From assembly GCA_022792395.1 (NCBI GenBank), contig JAAWAX010000047.1:1-45452 (forward strand): a DNA stretch of 45,452 nt, read 5' to 3'. Below the pieces are notes generated by a model, which searched no databases, was not told where the DNA came from, and saw nothing but the letters and a program-made list of their open reading frames with translations. The stretch comes from Clostridia bacterium. GTDB lineage: Bacteria; Bacillota; Clostridia; TANB77; CAG-508. Below are positions 7,793-16,516 of the stretch, piece by piece; position 1 is the first letter of the stretch, and every line of letters begins with the position of its first letter. A program made the translations under genes and the position numbers.

Positions 7793-8954
7793 ATGAAAAA
7801 GAAAAGAAGATTAACGCAAATTTTATGCATACTATTATGCCTCACAATGCTTCTTATTCCATCGGTTTATGCTAGTAATGAAGAGACAATTCAAGAGCAA
7901 CAAGAGGAATTTGGTATCCAAGATTTTTTGAAAAATGCAAAAGAATATACAGGCGAATTTTTTGAAGATATGGATATGGGAGAAGTAATGAGCGATGCAA
8001 TAAAAGGCGAAATTGACAATGCTACCATAGGAAAAAGAGTTCTGAATTTGTTGGGATCAGAGGTTATTACTAGCATAAAAGCAATAGGAAGTATTTTAGC
8101 TATTATTGTAATACATAGTATTTTAAAATCAATTAGTGAAAGTTTAGAAAACGATGGAATTTCTAAATTGATTTATTATACACAGTATATATTGATTATT
8201 ACCATCATTTTAGCTAATTTCTCGGATATTGTGAAAATGGTACAAGATACAACTACTAATTTAGTAGCTTTTATGAATATGTTGGTACCTCTCTTAATTA
8301 CTCTGATGATGTCAACAGGTAGTTTTGCAACAAGTGGAATGTTAGAACCTATTATTTTGTTTATGATAAATTTTATAGGCAATATGATACAAAATATCAT
8401 TTTACCGCTTCTTATGATTTTTACGGCATTAGCAATTTTATCTAAACTCTCTGACCAAATTGAAATTGATAAATTGGCAAAGTTTTTTAAGTCAGGAATT
8501 GTATGGTTTTTAGGAGTGGTTTTGACAGTATTTGTAGGAGTTGTTTCACTAGAAGGAACTATGTCAAGTAGTGTGGATCGGAATTACGGCAAAAACGACA
8601 AAAGCAGTTGTAAGTTCAGCCATTCCAGTAGTAGGAAAAATATTAGGAGATGCTGTGGATACTGTTTTAGGATGTGGTGTTATCTTAAAAAATGCAGTAG
8701 GACTAGTTGGTGTTATTATGATATTAGGAATATGTATCGTACCTATTATTAAATTAGCTACTCTTACATTTGCTTATAAATTACTAGCAGGAGTGATACA
8801 ACCAATAGCAGATGATAAAGTAAGTAGTTTACTGGAGCAAATAGGTGATATCTTTAAGATTTTTTTAGCCATATTAACAAGTATTTCTTTTATGATTATT
8901 ATTGGTACAACCTTGGTTTTAAAAATATCCAATAGTGGAATGATGTATAGATAA
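7793..8954 (+). CDS. spoIIIAE: stage III sporulation protein AE, +1 shift needed at codon 263
   Basis: SpoIIIAE is a polytopic membrane protein of the SpoIIIA channel. The ATG at 7793 (AAAGGAG upstream) starts a signal peptide (ILCILLCLTMLLIPSVYA); earlier in-frame starts only read the repeat element. Frame 0 runs to codon 263, CGG (8579-8581), and then into a nonsense stretch ending at 8752. Skipping the C gives S-S-V-D-G-I-T-A-K-T-T-K-A-V and the conserved remainder (I-P-V-V-G-K-I-L-G-D-A-V-D-T-V-L-G-C) with the last membrane helices to TAA at 8952-8954. The restored protein has 386 residues against 399 in Bacillus subtilis. The unshifted product would lose the conserved C-terminal third. 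Confidence 0.94.
8579..8581 (+). other. inferred +1 recoding site in spoIIIAE (GAT C|GGA)
   Basis: In-frame CGG at codon 263. Skipping the C restores the conserved D-G-I-x-A-K-T segment of SpoIIIAE. Confidence 0.85.
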
Positions 8955-8966
8955 GGGGATATACAA

Positions 8967-9593
8967 ATGATAGAATTTATGAGTTCATGGGTAAAAGGAC
9001 TAGGACTAGCAATTGTAATTGTATCAATTTTGGAAATGTTATTACCCAATAATAAAACCAAAAAGTATATTAGGATGGTAATGGGAATTTATATTTTATT
9101 TACAATTGTGTCTCCTTTTATATCCAATCAAGATATTTTTGATACCAGTCATTTTAATTTAGAAGATTATGTGACAGCAGAAACTAGCTCGACTTTAAAT
9201 CAAAGTTCTATGGATGATAGAATACAAGAATTATATATACAAGAATTGGAAAAAGATATTACGAAAAAGCTAAAGGAAAAGGGATATGAAGTAAGTAGTT
9301 GTAAAGTTAAGGCACAAATATCAGACAAAGAAGAAGAAACAAAAATAACGAAAATTAAAGTAAAAGTGCAAAAAGCACTAGAAGATACAAACAACATAAA
9401 AGAAGATGAAAATTTAGAAAATAAAATGGTAACACAAATTCAAAAAATAAAACCAGTTGATACAACGATAAAACAAGAAGAAAATACAAAAGAAGAGAAA
9501 GATAACAAAATCAATAAAACAGACATCCAGAATATCAAAAAATTTTTAATAGAAGAATATGGGGTGAATGAAAAATGTTTAGAGATAAATTAA
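8967..9593 (+). CDS. spoIIIAF: stage III sporulation protein AF
   Basis: A 208-residue protein with two N-terminal membrane helices (residues about 8-25 and 36-53) and a soluble C-terminal domain, matching SpoIIIAF in length (206) and in the start pattern S-S-W-V-K-G-L and the L-L-P-N-N-K-T-K-K-Y-I-R-M-V-M-G segment that separates the helices. The soluble domain has the ring-building fold type shared with SpoIIIAG and AH. It starts 12 bases after spoIIIAE and overlaps spoIIIAG by 19 bases. A lysine/glutamate-rich stretch (about residues 145-180) is variable in the family. Confidence 0.92.
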   Translation: MIEFMSSWVKGLGLAIVIVSILEMLLPNNKTKKYIRMVMGIYILFTIVSPFISNQDIFDTSHFNLEDYVTAETSSTLNQSSMDDRIQELYIQELEKDITKKLKEKGYEVSSCKVKAQISDKEEETKITKIKVKVQKALEDTNNIKEDENLENKMVTQIQKIKPVDTTIKQEENTKEEKDNKINKTDIQNIKKFLIEEYGVNEKCLEIN

Positions 9594-10204
9594 AACAATT
9601 AACCAAAAGAAATTTAGAAGAAGGTGGAGGAAATCATAAGAAGAAAATCGAAAATTTAGTATTTTTTGTTGTGTTACTTATCATAACCATTGTAGTCATT
9701 AATTTAATTTGGAATGGAAATAAGCAAGTAACCAAACAAGACAATAATACCAGTTCAAAACAATTAGCTAGTAGTGATAGTATAACTACTACAAATGCAG
9801 ACAATACGATAATAACAACTGATAATTTAGCAGAGCAATTAGAAGCAATTCTTTCAAAAATACAAGGAGTAGGAGAAGTAAAAGTATTTGTTAATTATTC
9901 AGAATCTAGTGAAGTAGTAGCTATGTATAATGAAACAACTAAGACAAGTAACACAGAAGAAAGTGATACATCTGGAGGAACTAGAAAAATACAAGAAACA
10001 GATTTACAAAAAGATATTATATACCAAGAAGATAACGGAGAAAAAACACCAATTACACAGAAAGTCATTCAGCCCAAAGTAGAAGGTGCTATCATTACAG
10101 CCAAAGGAGCAAACAAAGCAGAAACCAAAACAAATATCATACAAGCAGTAGAGGCTGTAACAGGACTAGCTACTCATAAAATACAGGTCTTTGAAATGAA
10201 TTGA
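9575..10204 (+). CDS. spoIIIAG: stage III sporulation protein AG
   Basis: A 209-residue protein with one membrane helix (residues about 27-46) and an intermembrane-space domain. SpoIIIAG forms a large ring in the space between mother cell and forespore membranes. The conserved L-E-A-I-L-S-K-I-Q-G-V-G-E-V-K-V-F-V block (about residues 88-108) and the C-terminal P-K-V-E-G-A-I-I-T-A-K-G-A segment identify it. A Ser/Thr/Asn-rich linker follows the helix. The ATG lies inside the end of spoIIIAF, so translation is probably coupled. Confidence 0.93.
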   Translation: MFRDKLKQLTKRNLEEGGGNHKKKIENLVFFVVLLIITIVVINLIWNGNKQVTKQDNNTSSKQLASSDSITTTNADNTIITTDNLAEQLEAILSKIQGVGEVKVFVNYSESSEVVAMYNETTKTSNTEESDTSGGTRKIQETDLQKDIIYQEDNGEKTPITQKVIQPKVEGAIITAKGANKAETKTNIIQAVEAVTGLATHKIQVFEMN

Positions 10205-10283
10205 CCCACTGGTTCCGGGTTTAATTGGGGAAATTTCTATCTATTGGTTTCCTAAATTTAAATAATTAGAGGAGGAATTAAAA

Positions 10284-10955
10284 ATGAAGTTATTTAAGAA
10301 AAATCAAATTATTATTTATGTGATTGTGTTAATGCTAATGACAGCAGGATATTTAAATTATACAGCAAATACTGATAAGCAAGGAACAGTCGAAACTTCT
10401 ATGCAAATGGAGGCAAGTGATGATATGCAAATTGCTGATATTGGTGATGCTACATTAGTTAATAGTAATGATGTAGTAACGGAAAATACCAATAATGCAT
10501 TAGAAGAAAATAATCAGACAAATACATCTGATACCAATACAACAGTATCTAGTAGTAGTGATATCAGTAGCGATGATATGACAATTCAAACAAGTACTAG
10601 TAATAGTAGTGATGATTATTTTGTAAAGTCGAAATTAGAAAGAGATACGATGTATTCACAAATGTTAGAAACTTATGAAAAGGTATTAAATAGTAGTAAT
10701 TCATTGGAAACACAAAGACAGTCAGCAACACAAGAAATACAAAAAATAAATGATACGAAAAATAGTATTATGATTTGTGAAAATTTAATTGGGACAAAAG
10801 GATTTAATAATAATATTGTCTTTGTAAATGGTGATAGTATTAGTATTATTATTGGAGGAGAAGAACTAAAAACAGAAGAAATTGCACAAATTCAAAATAT
10901 TATTGCAAGAGAGATGAAGGCAGAGATTGAAAATATTCACATAGCGACTAAATAA
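10284..10955 (+). CDS. spoIIIAH: stage III sporulation protein AH
   Basis: A 223-residue mother-cell protein with one N-terminal membrane helix (residues about 9-25), a disordered Ser/Thr/Asp-rich linker (about 35-105) and a C-terminal ring-building domain. SpoIIIAH pairs with SpoIIQ from the forespore to zip both membranes together during engulfment. The late segment V-N-G-D-S-I-S-I-I-I-G-G-E-E-L with following helix is the conserved core. Length matches Bacillus subtilis (218). It is separated from spoIIIAG by 79 bases with its own AGAGGAGG site and ends in a terminator, closing the operon. Confidence 0.92.
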   Translation: MKLFKKNQIIIYVIVLMLMTAGYLNYTANTDKQGTVETSMQMEASDDMQIADIGDATLVNSNDVVTENTNNALEENNQTNTSDTNTTVSSSSDISSDDMTIQTSTSNSSDDYFVKSKLERDTMYSQMLETYEKVLNSSNSLETQRQSATQEIQKINDTKNSIMICENLIGTKGFNNNIVFVNGDSISIIIGGEELKTEEIAQIQNIIAREMKAEIENIHIATK

Positions 10956-10982
10956 GGGCAAAAAAATAAGCCCTTATTTTTT
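10951..10982 (+). terminator. Rho-independent terminator of the spoIIIA operon
   Basis: AATAAGGGC (10951-10959) pairs with GCCCTTATT (10970-10978), then TTTT. The stop codon of spoIIIAH lies inside the left arm. Confidence 0.88.
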
Positions 10983-11187
10983 AGGCAATATCCTTGGTTA
11001 TTTTTCTAATATATTCTCCAATTTCTTCATTAGTCAAATCTAATTCTGTGATTAAATTCTTAAGAACATCTCTTCTTGGTAAATCTTCTTCATTATCAAT
11101 TCTCACGTATTGTCTTAAACTGATTCCCAGAAGTTGTGACATTTTTTCTTGCGTATATTTTTTAGATATCCTTTTTTCTTTAATCAT
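10981..11187 (-). CDS. small XRE-type helix-turn-helix protein
   Basis: A 68-residue protein on the minus strand, made almost only of an XRE/Cro helix-turn-helix: K-K-Y-T-Q-E-K-M-S-Q-L-L-G-I-S-L-R-Q-Y-V-R-I-D (Q-E-K...L-L-G-I-S as the first helix and turn, then the recognition helix). The start at 11187 is chosen over one five codons upstream because AGGTGA sits at the right distance. It is a lone gene between the spoIIIA operon and the phosphofructokinase gene, points against both, and its 3' end lies in the spoIIIA terminator, which may serve both strands. Targets are unknown. A phage-type repressor remnant is possible, but no phage genes are nearby. Confidence 0.8.
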   Translation of the reverse strand: MIKEKRISKKYTQEKMSQLLGISLRQYVRIDNEEDLPRRDVLKNLITELDLTNEEIGEYIRKITKDIA

Positions 11188-11318
11188 ACAATCACCTATC
11201 ATATAAAATCAAAAGTATTATCCCATAAATTAAGAAACAATTGTATTGACATTTTGTGACATGTTAATAATATTATAAAACAAAGAGAAAAAGTTATATA
11301 AAAAATATTCGAAAAGTG

Positions 11319-11346
11319 TTGTAAAAAATATAATTATTGATATAAT
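11319..11346 (+). promoter_or_regulatory. promoter of the phosphofructokinase gene
   Basis: TTGTAA (11319-11324), 16-bp spacer, perfect TATAAT (11341-11346), 34 bp before the ATG. A TTGACA at 11246-11251 upstream lacks a well-spaced -10. Confidence 0.65.
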
Positions 11347-11380
11347 AAGAAAAAGCAATAAGAATAAGGAGGAATTTAAA

Positions 11381-12526
11381 ATGTTAAAAAAAGTAGGAAT
11401 ATTAGCTAATGGAGGAGATGTATCAGGATTTAATGCTGTTATTCGAGCCATTGTAAAAACAGCAGAAAATCATGGGATAGAATGTTATGGAATTATAGAT
11501 GGATATAATGGACTGCTAAAAAAGGATTTTGAATTGTTATCTACAGCAGCCAATGGAGAAGCAATTGGAATTTTACCAAAAGGAGGATCTATTATTGGCT
11601 CATCTACCAATGCAAATCTATTTAATTATAAAGTAGTAAAAGAAGATGGAAGCATAGAATATAAAGATATGTCAGAACAAGCTATACAAAATATCAAAGA
11701 ATTTGGTTTTGATTGTATCTTTACATTAGGGGGAGATGGTACGCAAAAATCAGCTAGAGATTTTTCTACTAAAGGTGTTAATGTAATAGGAGTGCCAAAA
11801 ACAATCGACAATGATGTAGCATGTACAGAAATTACTTTTGGTTATAATACAGCAGTATCAGTAGCAATGGAAGCTTTAGATAGATTACACACAACAGGAG
11901 AAACCCATCATAGAATTATGGTATTAGAAGTAATGGGAAGATATGCAGGGTGGATTGCTTTAGAATCTGCTATAGCAGGAGGTGCTGATGTAGCTTTAAT
12001 ACCAGAAATTCCATATGACCTTAATCGAGTAGCTGAAAAAATCAATAATAGAAGAAAAAGAGGAAAGAACTTTAGTGTAGTAGTAGTAGCAGAAGGAGCC
12101 AAACCAAAAGGTGGAGAAATAACAATTATGGGAACAAGAGACAATGGTGTAGGAGTGGATAACACAAAGTTAGGTGGAATTGGACAAGTTATCGCCCAAC
12201 AATTAGAAGAAATAACAGGATTAGAAGCAAGAAATACTACATTGGGATATATGCAAAGAGGAGGAACACCAACAGCCTTTGATAGAGTACTTTCTACAAA
12301 ATATGGAACGAAAGCTATGGAACTAGCTTTAGAAGGGAAATTTGGAACATTAACAATTATAAAAAATGGTAAATTAGATGCGGTATCTTTAGAAGAAGTA
12401 GTAGGAAGAAATACAAAAATAGGAGCAGTATCAGGAAATACAGAAGAAAGTAACTTAAGAAAAATAACAATGGAAGATGACTTAATAAAAACAGCAAGAA
12501 ATATCGGAATTAATTTAGGAGATTAA
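11381..12526 (+). CDS. pfkA: 6-phosphofructokinase, mixed-type active site
   Basis: A 381-residue phosphofructokinase, longer than the 320 residues of the short bacterial ATP enzymes. It phosphorylates fructose 6-phosphate in glycolysis. The N-terminal loop GGDVSGFNAVIR, the GGDGTQKSA motif (117-125) and PKTIDND (139-145) are clear. The glycine in GGDG is the residue typical of ATP-using enzymes, while lysine in P-K-T-I-D-N-D is typical of pyrophosphate-using ones (ATP enzymes have P-G-T-I-D-N-D). The combination is known from the so-called mixed or group III enzymes, so the phosphate donor cannot be set from sequence. M-G-R-Y-A-G-W (substrate site) and M-Q-R-G-G-T-P-T-A-F-D-R are conserved. 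Strong AAGGAGGA ribosome site; single gene. Confidence 0.93.
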   Translation: MLKKVGILANGGDVSGFNAVIRAIVKTAENHGIECYGIIDGYNGLLKKDFELLSTAANGEAIGILPKGGSIIGSSTNANLFNYKVVKEDGSIEYKDMSEQAIQNIKEFGFDCIFTLGGDGTQKSARDFSTKGVNVIGVPKTIDNDVACTEITFGYNTAVSVAMEALDRLHTTGETHHRIMVLEVMGRYAGWIALESAIAGGADVALIPEIPYDLNRVAEKINNRRKRGKNFSVVVVAEGAKPKGGEITIMGTRDNGVGVDNTKLGGIGQVIAQQLEEITGLEARNTTLGYMQRGGTPTAFDRVLSTKYGTKAMELALEGKFGTLTIIKNGKLDAVSLEEVVGRNTKIGAVSGNTEESNLRKITMEDDLIKTARNIGINLGD

Positions 12527-12587
12527 TCATAAGTAAAATAGTAAAGAAATCAATGAAAAATAGAGAGAAAAACAAAGGAGGAAAACA

Positions 12588-13244
12588 ATGAGTAAAAAAA
12601 ATAAAATAATCTTAATGATTGTTGCAGTTATGATAATACTAGCTATGATAATTGGAATCATTTGGTGGATAACTAGTACAGCAAACAAAACAACTTTAGA
12701 GGGGAGTTCATCTAAAGTTAACCAATTATATTCTGAATTAACAGAGAAACAATCTTATAGTTTTAAAACTACACTAGATGATAAGAACGAGATTTTCTAT
12801 GCCAAAAAGGAAAATAAAGCGTACATCAATACAATTTATCAAGGAAAAAAGACAAAGTTCATTATCAAAGAAGGAAATACGTACTTTTTAGTAGATGACC
12901 CGAAAGAATATTATACCTATCACAATAATGAAGTAGATTTAGAAAAAATAGTGCTTCAATTAGAAACCATAAAAGAAAACCAATATACCCAAGGAAAAGA
13001 GAAAATAGAAGGGAAAGAGTATCCATACGAAGAATATGAAGGTGTTGCAGAATTTTTAATGAAAGAGATAACAACAGCAGAAGAGGAAACAGCCAAAACA
13101 AGATTTTATTTTATGAAAGACCAATTAGTATATATCAAAACAATGGTTGGAGATTATCAAGAAATATTGAAAGTAGAAGTGTCTGATGAAGTAGAAGACA
13201 AATGGTTTGAAATACCATCAGAATATAAAGAAGTAGCTGAATAA
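12588..13244 (+). CDS. single-pass membrane protein of unknown function
   Basis: I do not recognise this 218-residue protein. It starts MSKKNK, has one hydrophobic anchor at about residues 8-30, and a lysine/glutamate-rich domain with beta-like pattern outside the membrane. There is no cysteine for lipid attachment. The domain, with repeated strands ending in K-E-N-K-A-Y-I-N and G-N-T-Y-F-L-V, resembles LolA/LppX-like outer-surface domains only in general composition, so no function is claimed. It has an AAAGGAGGA ribosome site and follows pfkA by 61 bases without a terminator between them, so the two may share a transcript. The larger anchored protein at 3529 has the same plan. Confidence 0.7.
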   Translation: MSKKNKIILMIVAVMIILAMIIGIIWWITSTANKTTLEGSSSKVNQLYSELTEKQSYSFKTTLDDKNEIFYAKKENKAYINTIYQGKKTKFIIKEGNTYFLVDDPKEYYTYHNNEVDLEKIVLQLETIKENQYTQGKEKIEGKEYPYEEYEGVAEFLMKEITTAEEETAKTRFYFMKDQLVYIKTMVGDYQEILKVEVSDEVEDKWFEIPSEYKEVAE

Positions 13245-13262
13245 TTAAAAAAACGATGAAGA

Positions 13263-13308
13263 AAATGTCAAAAATATGTTTGACATTTTTTTGTTTGTGT
13301 GATATGAT
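13263..13308 (+). promoter_or_regulatory. lexA promoter with overlapping 10-bp inverted repeat (candidate LexA operator)
   Basis: TTGACA (13280-13285), 17-bp spacer, TATGAT (13303-13308). The -35 lies in the right arm of the perfect inverted repeat AAATGTCAAA (13263-13272) / TTTGACATTT (13279-13288). The centre, CAAAAATATGTTTG, resembles the Gram-positive SOS box CGAACATATGTTCG with A/T replacing the outer C/G, so it may be the LexA autoregulation site. The same hairpin plus T run could terminate the gene upstream; both uses are possible. Confidence 0.6.
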
Positions 13309-13339
13309 GTGAAAAAATAAGAGAAATGGAGTGAATAGA

Positions 13340-13990
13340 ATGCCAAGAAAAAGAGGAGAATTAAATAAAAGAGAAAAAGCAATCTTAAAATTTATTGAAA
13401 AACAAATCATGACACAAGGATATCCACCATCTGTAAGAGAAATTGGAAAAGCGGTAGGATTAAGTTCAACAGCAACTGTACATGGATATTTAGCAAAATT
13501 AGATGAAAAAGGATATATCAAAAAACAAGACAAAAAAGGAAGAACGTTGCGACTATTAAAAGGTGGGTCAGGAGAAGTCAAGAAAACATCAAGCAAAGAC
13601 TTCTATACCCAAAAAGAATTAGTAGAAGTACCAATTATAGGAAGAATTACTGCAGGAGAACCAATCTTGGCGGTAGAAAATGTAACAGATACCTTTCCTA
13701 TTCCAGTTGACTTTGTTGGAAACTCTGAAAGTTTTATGCTAACCGTTAGAGGAGAAAGTATGATTGAAGCAGGAATTTTAGATGGAGACTATATATTAGT
13801 AAAAAAACAAAATACAGCCAATAATGGAGAAATCGTAGTTGCTTTAATTGGAGATGAAGCAACTGTAAAAACTTTTTATAAAGAAAAAGACCATATTAGA
13901 TTACAACCAGAAAATTCTACTATGGATCCAATTATAGTACCAACTTGTGAAATATTAGGGAAAGTTGGTGGCGTATTTAGAAAGATGTAA
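13340..13990 (+). CDS. lexA: SOS repressor LexA
   Basis: A 216-residue repressor of DNA damage genes that cleaves itself when RecA filaments form. Residues 1-70 hold the winged helix-turn-helix ([20 protein letters not shown]). The C-terminal S24 peptidase part has the cleavage site Ala105-Gly106 (T-A-G-E-P), the nucleophile Ser140 (R-G-E-S-M) and the general base Lys177 (A-T-V-K-T-F). All catalytic residues are present. The ATG at 13340 has GGAG 9 bases upstream; a GTG three codons earlier sits within that site and is not used. Confidence 0.95.
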   Translation: MPRKRGELNKREKAILKFIEKQIMTQGYPPSVREIGKAVGLSSTATVHGYLAKLDEKGYIKKQDKKGRTLRLLKGGSGEVKKTSSKDFYTQKELVEVPIIGRITAGEPILAVENVTDTFPIPVDFVGNSESFMLTVRGESMIEAGILDGDYILVKKQNTANNGEIVVALIGDEATVKTFYKEKDHIRLQPENSTMDPIIVPTCEILGKVGGVFRKM

Positions 13991-14025
13991 TTGCCATAAT
14001 TCACAGAAAATTCACAAAGATAACA

Positions 14026-14054
14026 TTGACATAAGGCACCGTGTCACATATAAT
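14026..14054 (+). promoter_or_regulatory. consensus sigma-A promoter of the ABC exporter operon
   Basis: A perfect TTGACA (14026-14031), 17-bp spacer and perfect TATAAT (14049-14054). CACCGT (14037-14042) and ACGGTG (14060-14065) are inverted around the -10 and may be an operator. The transcript would carry a leader of about 190 bases. Confidence 0.82.
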
Positions 14055-14071
14055 GAGATACGGTGTTATTT

Positions 14072-14107
14072 ATATGATAGGAAAATTCTTCGAATTTCCT
14101 ATCATAT
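14072..14107 (+). promoter_or_regulatory. long stem-loop in the leader of the ABC exporter operon
   Basis: ATATGATAGGAAA (14072-14084) pairs perfectly with TTTCCTATCATAT (14095-14107); two more pairs extend the stem across one bulged A. No T run follows, so it is not an ordinary terminator. It may be an RNA control element or an operator. The rest of the leader up to 14246 shows no gene. Confidence 0.55.
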
Positions 14108-14246
14108 ACAACATTCTACAGAAAATTTCTTCGGAATATTTTCGTGGGCGAACAACTTAATGTAGCATGAAAACGAATCTAAAAGGTCATAAGGTATTTT
14201 AATCATGCCACTGTTGTTCTTCAATTTGAACAAGAAGGGAGAAAAA

Positions 14247-16514
14247 ATGTTAAAAGTATTAAAAAATTTAAAAAAATCATTTTTAGAAGTTACTGTAATT
14301 GTTATTCTATTATGCATACAAGCAACAACCGATTTAGCCTTACCAGACTATACTTCTAAAATTGTAAATATAGGAATTCAAGCAGGCGGAATAGAAACAG
14401 CTGTGCCAGATATCATAGCAAAAGAGGATATGGATAATCTTCTTATATTTACAGACCAAAATAATGAAATATTAAATCATTATGAATTGATTGGAAATAC
14501 TCTAACAAAACAAAAAGAGAAAATAATAGATAAGTATCTAGGAAAAGATGCTAAAATAGAAGAAAACACAGTTTATATTTTAAGCGAGCTAGAGAAAGAA
14601 GAAAAAGAAGAATTAGCTAAATTAATGGTAAATCCATTAATGGAAATGACAACTCTTCAAAATGAAGAAGTAGCAAACCAAATAAAAGAACAAATGACTG
14701 CTGACATGCCAGAAGCACAAAAACAATTGATACAATCACAAGATTTAATGGAACTTATAAAAAATATGCCAGAAGAGCAAAAAAGGTCTATATTAGAAGA
14801 GTTTACAAATCGAATCAATGAAATGCAAGACTCTATAAAAGAACAAGCAGCCATTAGTTCTGTAAAAGAACTTTATAAAAAAGTGGGGGTTGATACAGAT
14901 AAACTTCAAAATAATTACATTTTTATGGCAGGAATGCAAATGCTAGGGATAGCTTCTATCACAATGGTATCAGCTATATCAATCATGTTGTTATCTTCAA
15001 GAGTTGCAGCTAAATTAGGAAAAACATTAAGAGACAAAGTATTTAAAAAAGTAATTCATTTTTCGAATAAAGAATTATCAGAATTTTCAACTGCTTCTTT
15101 AATTACTCGTAGTACCAACGATATTCAACAAATCCAACAATTGATTACGATGCTATTTAGAGTGGTAGTATATGCTCCAATTATAGGTGTTGGAGGATTT
15201 ATTAAAGTATTAACACAAAGTGATAGCCAGATGGCTTGGATTGTTGGAGTTGCCATTTTAGCGGTTCTATTTATTGTAGGAACATTGTTTATCATTGTTA
15301 TGCCGAGATTCAAGAAATTGCAGGACTTAATTGACAAATTAAACCAAGTAGCAAGAGAGATATTGACAGGGTTACCAGTTATTAGAGCTTTTCATAAGGA
15401 GAAAAAAGAGGAAGAAAGATTTGAAACAGCCAATACTAATTTAATGAAAACTAATATTTTTGTGGATCGAGCAATGTCGATGATGATGCCACTACTTATG
15501 TTTGTTATGAATTCTATTATGATTTTAATTATATGGGTAGGTGGACATAGTATTGACCAAGGCATTATGCAAGTTGGAGATATGATGGCATTCATCCAAT
15601 ATACAATGCAAATTGTAATGGCATTTTTGATGATATCTATGATATCTATCATGTTACCAAGAGCTTCTGTTTCTGCAAAACGTATTAATGAAGTAATAGA
15701 AGCAGAAAATAGTATAAAAGATTTAGCAGAAGTAAAAAAATTCGATAGTACGAAAAAAGGATTGGTAGAATTTAAAAATGTGTCTTTTCGTTATCCAGAT
15801 GCTGATACAGAGATTTTATCAGATATCAATTTTACTGCGAAACCAGGAGAAATAACAGCAATTATAGGAAGTACAGGAAGTGGAAAATCTACAGTTGTTA
15901 ATTTGTTACCAAGATTTTATGATGTAACAGGTGGAGAACTTTTAATTGATGGAGTCAATGTAAAAGAAGTTTCTCAAAAAGAATTAAGAGATATTATTGG
16001 TTTTGTACCACAAAAAGGAATTCTATTTTCAGGAACGATTGAAAGTAATATTAAATATGCAAATGAGGCAATGTCGGATGAGCAAATGAAAGAAGCAGCA
16101 GAAATTGCACAAGCCATTGAATTTATTGAAGAGAAAGACAAAAAGTACCAAGAACCAATTGCACAAGGAGGAAGCAATGTTTCAGGAGGACAAAAACAAC
16201 GTTTGTCCATTGCTAGAGCCATTGCAAAAAATCCAGAAATTTTTGTATTTGATGATAGTTTTTCAGCTTTGGATTTTAAGACTGATAGTAAATTAAGAGA
16301 AGCCCTAGCAAGTAAAACAAAAAATAAAACCGTTATTATTGTTGCTCAAAGAATTAGTACGATTTTAAATGCAGAAAAAATTGTAGTGTTAGAAGAAGGA
16401 AAAGTAGTGGGGATTGGAACACATGAAGAACTGATGAAAGACAATGAAACCTATCAACAAATTGCACTATCTCAATTATCAGAAGAAGAGTTAGATAAGA
16501 AGGGAGGAGAATAA
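14247..16514 (+). CDS. ABC exporter, degenerate-site half of a heterodimer
   Basis: A 755-residue half-transporter with membrane domain and nucleotide-binding domain in one chain. After the first membrane helix (residues about 12-30) comes an extra segment of roughly 185 residues, rich in Glu, Lys and Met and probably helical, before helix 2; this insertion makes the protein longer than usual. The nucleotide domain has Walker A G-S-T-G-S-G-K-S (541-548) and signature V-S-G-G-Q (645-649), but Walker B ends D669-D670 (catalytic Glu replaced by Asp) and the switch histidine is Gln701. These changes mark the degenerate half of heterodimeric exporters such as TM287/288 and BmrCD. The ATG at 14247 follows AGAAGGGAG. 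The partner begins 2 bases after its stop. Confidence 0.93.
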   Translation: MLKVLKNLKKSFLEVTVIVILLCIQATTDLALPDYTSKIVNIGIQAGGIETAVPDIIAKEDMDNLLIFTDQNNEILNHYELIGNTLTKQKEKIIDKYLGKDAKIEENTVYILSELEKEEKEELAKLMVNPLMEMTTLQNEEVANQIKEQMTADMPEAQKQLIQSQDLMELIKNMPEEQKRSILEEFTNRINEMQDSIKEQAAISSVKELYKKVGVDTDKLQNNYIFMAGMQMLGIASITMVSAISIMLLSSRVAAKLGKTLRDKVFKKVIHFSNKELSEFSTASLITRSTNDIQQIQQLITMLFRVVVYAPIIGVGGFIKVLTQSDSQMAWIVGVAILAVLFIVGTLFIIVMPRFKKLQDLIDKLNQVAREILTGLPVIRAFHKEKKEEERFETANTNLMKTNIFVDRAMSMMMPLLMFVMNSIMILIIWVGGHSIDQGIMQVGDMMAFIQYTMQIVMAFLMISMISIMLPRASVSAKRINEVIEAENSIKDLAEVKKFDSTKKGLVEFKNVSFRYPDADTEILSDINFTAKPGEITAIIGSTGSGKSTVVNLLPRFYDVTGGELLIDGVNVKEVSQKELRDIIGFVPQKGILFSGTIESNIKYANEAMSDEQMKEAAEIAQAIEFIEEKDKKYQEPIAQGGSNVSGGQKQRLSIARAIAKNPEIFVFDDSFSALDFKTDSKLREALASKTKNKTVIIVAQRISTILNAEKIVVLEEGKVVGIGTHEELMKDNETYQQIALSQLSEEELDKKGGE

Positions 16515-16516
16515 GC

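Noticed and set aside
7168..9061. Minus-strand open frames opposite the spoIIIA genes and similar antisense frames elsewhere
   Set aside because: They mirror real plus-strand genes, lack ribosome sites and are hydrophobic only because the opposite strand codes for membrane helices.
10205..10283. A regulatory element between spoIIIAG and spoIIIAH
   Set aside because: Only weak 5-bp pairings are found; apart from the ribosome site nothing stands out.
14072..14107. The strong hairpin as a transcription terminator
   Set aside because: No T run follows on the plus strand; it lies downstream of a perfect promoter, so a leader role is more likely.
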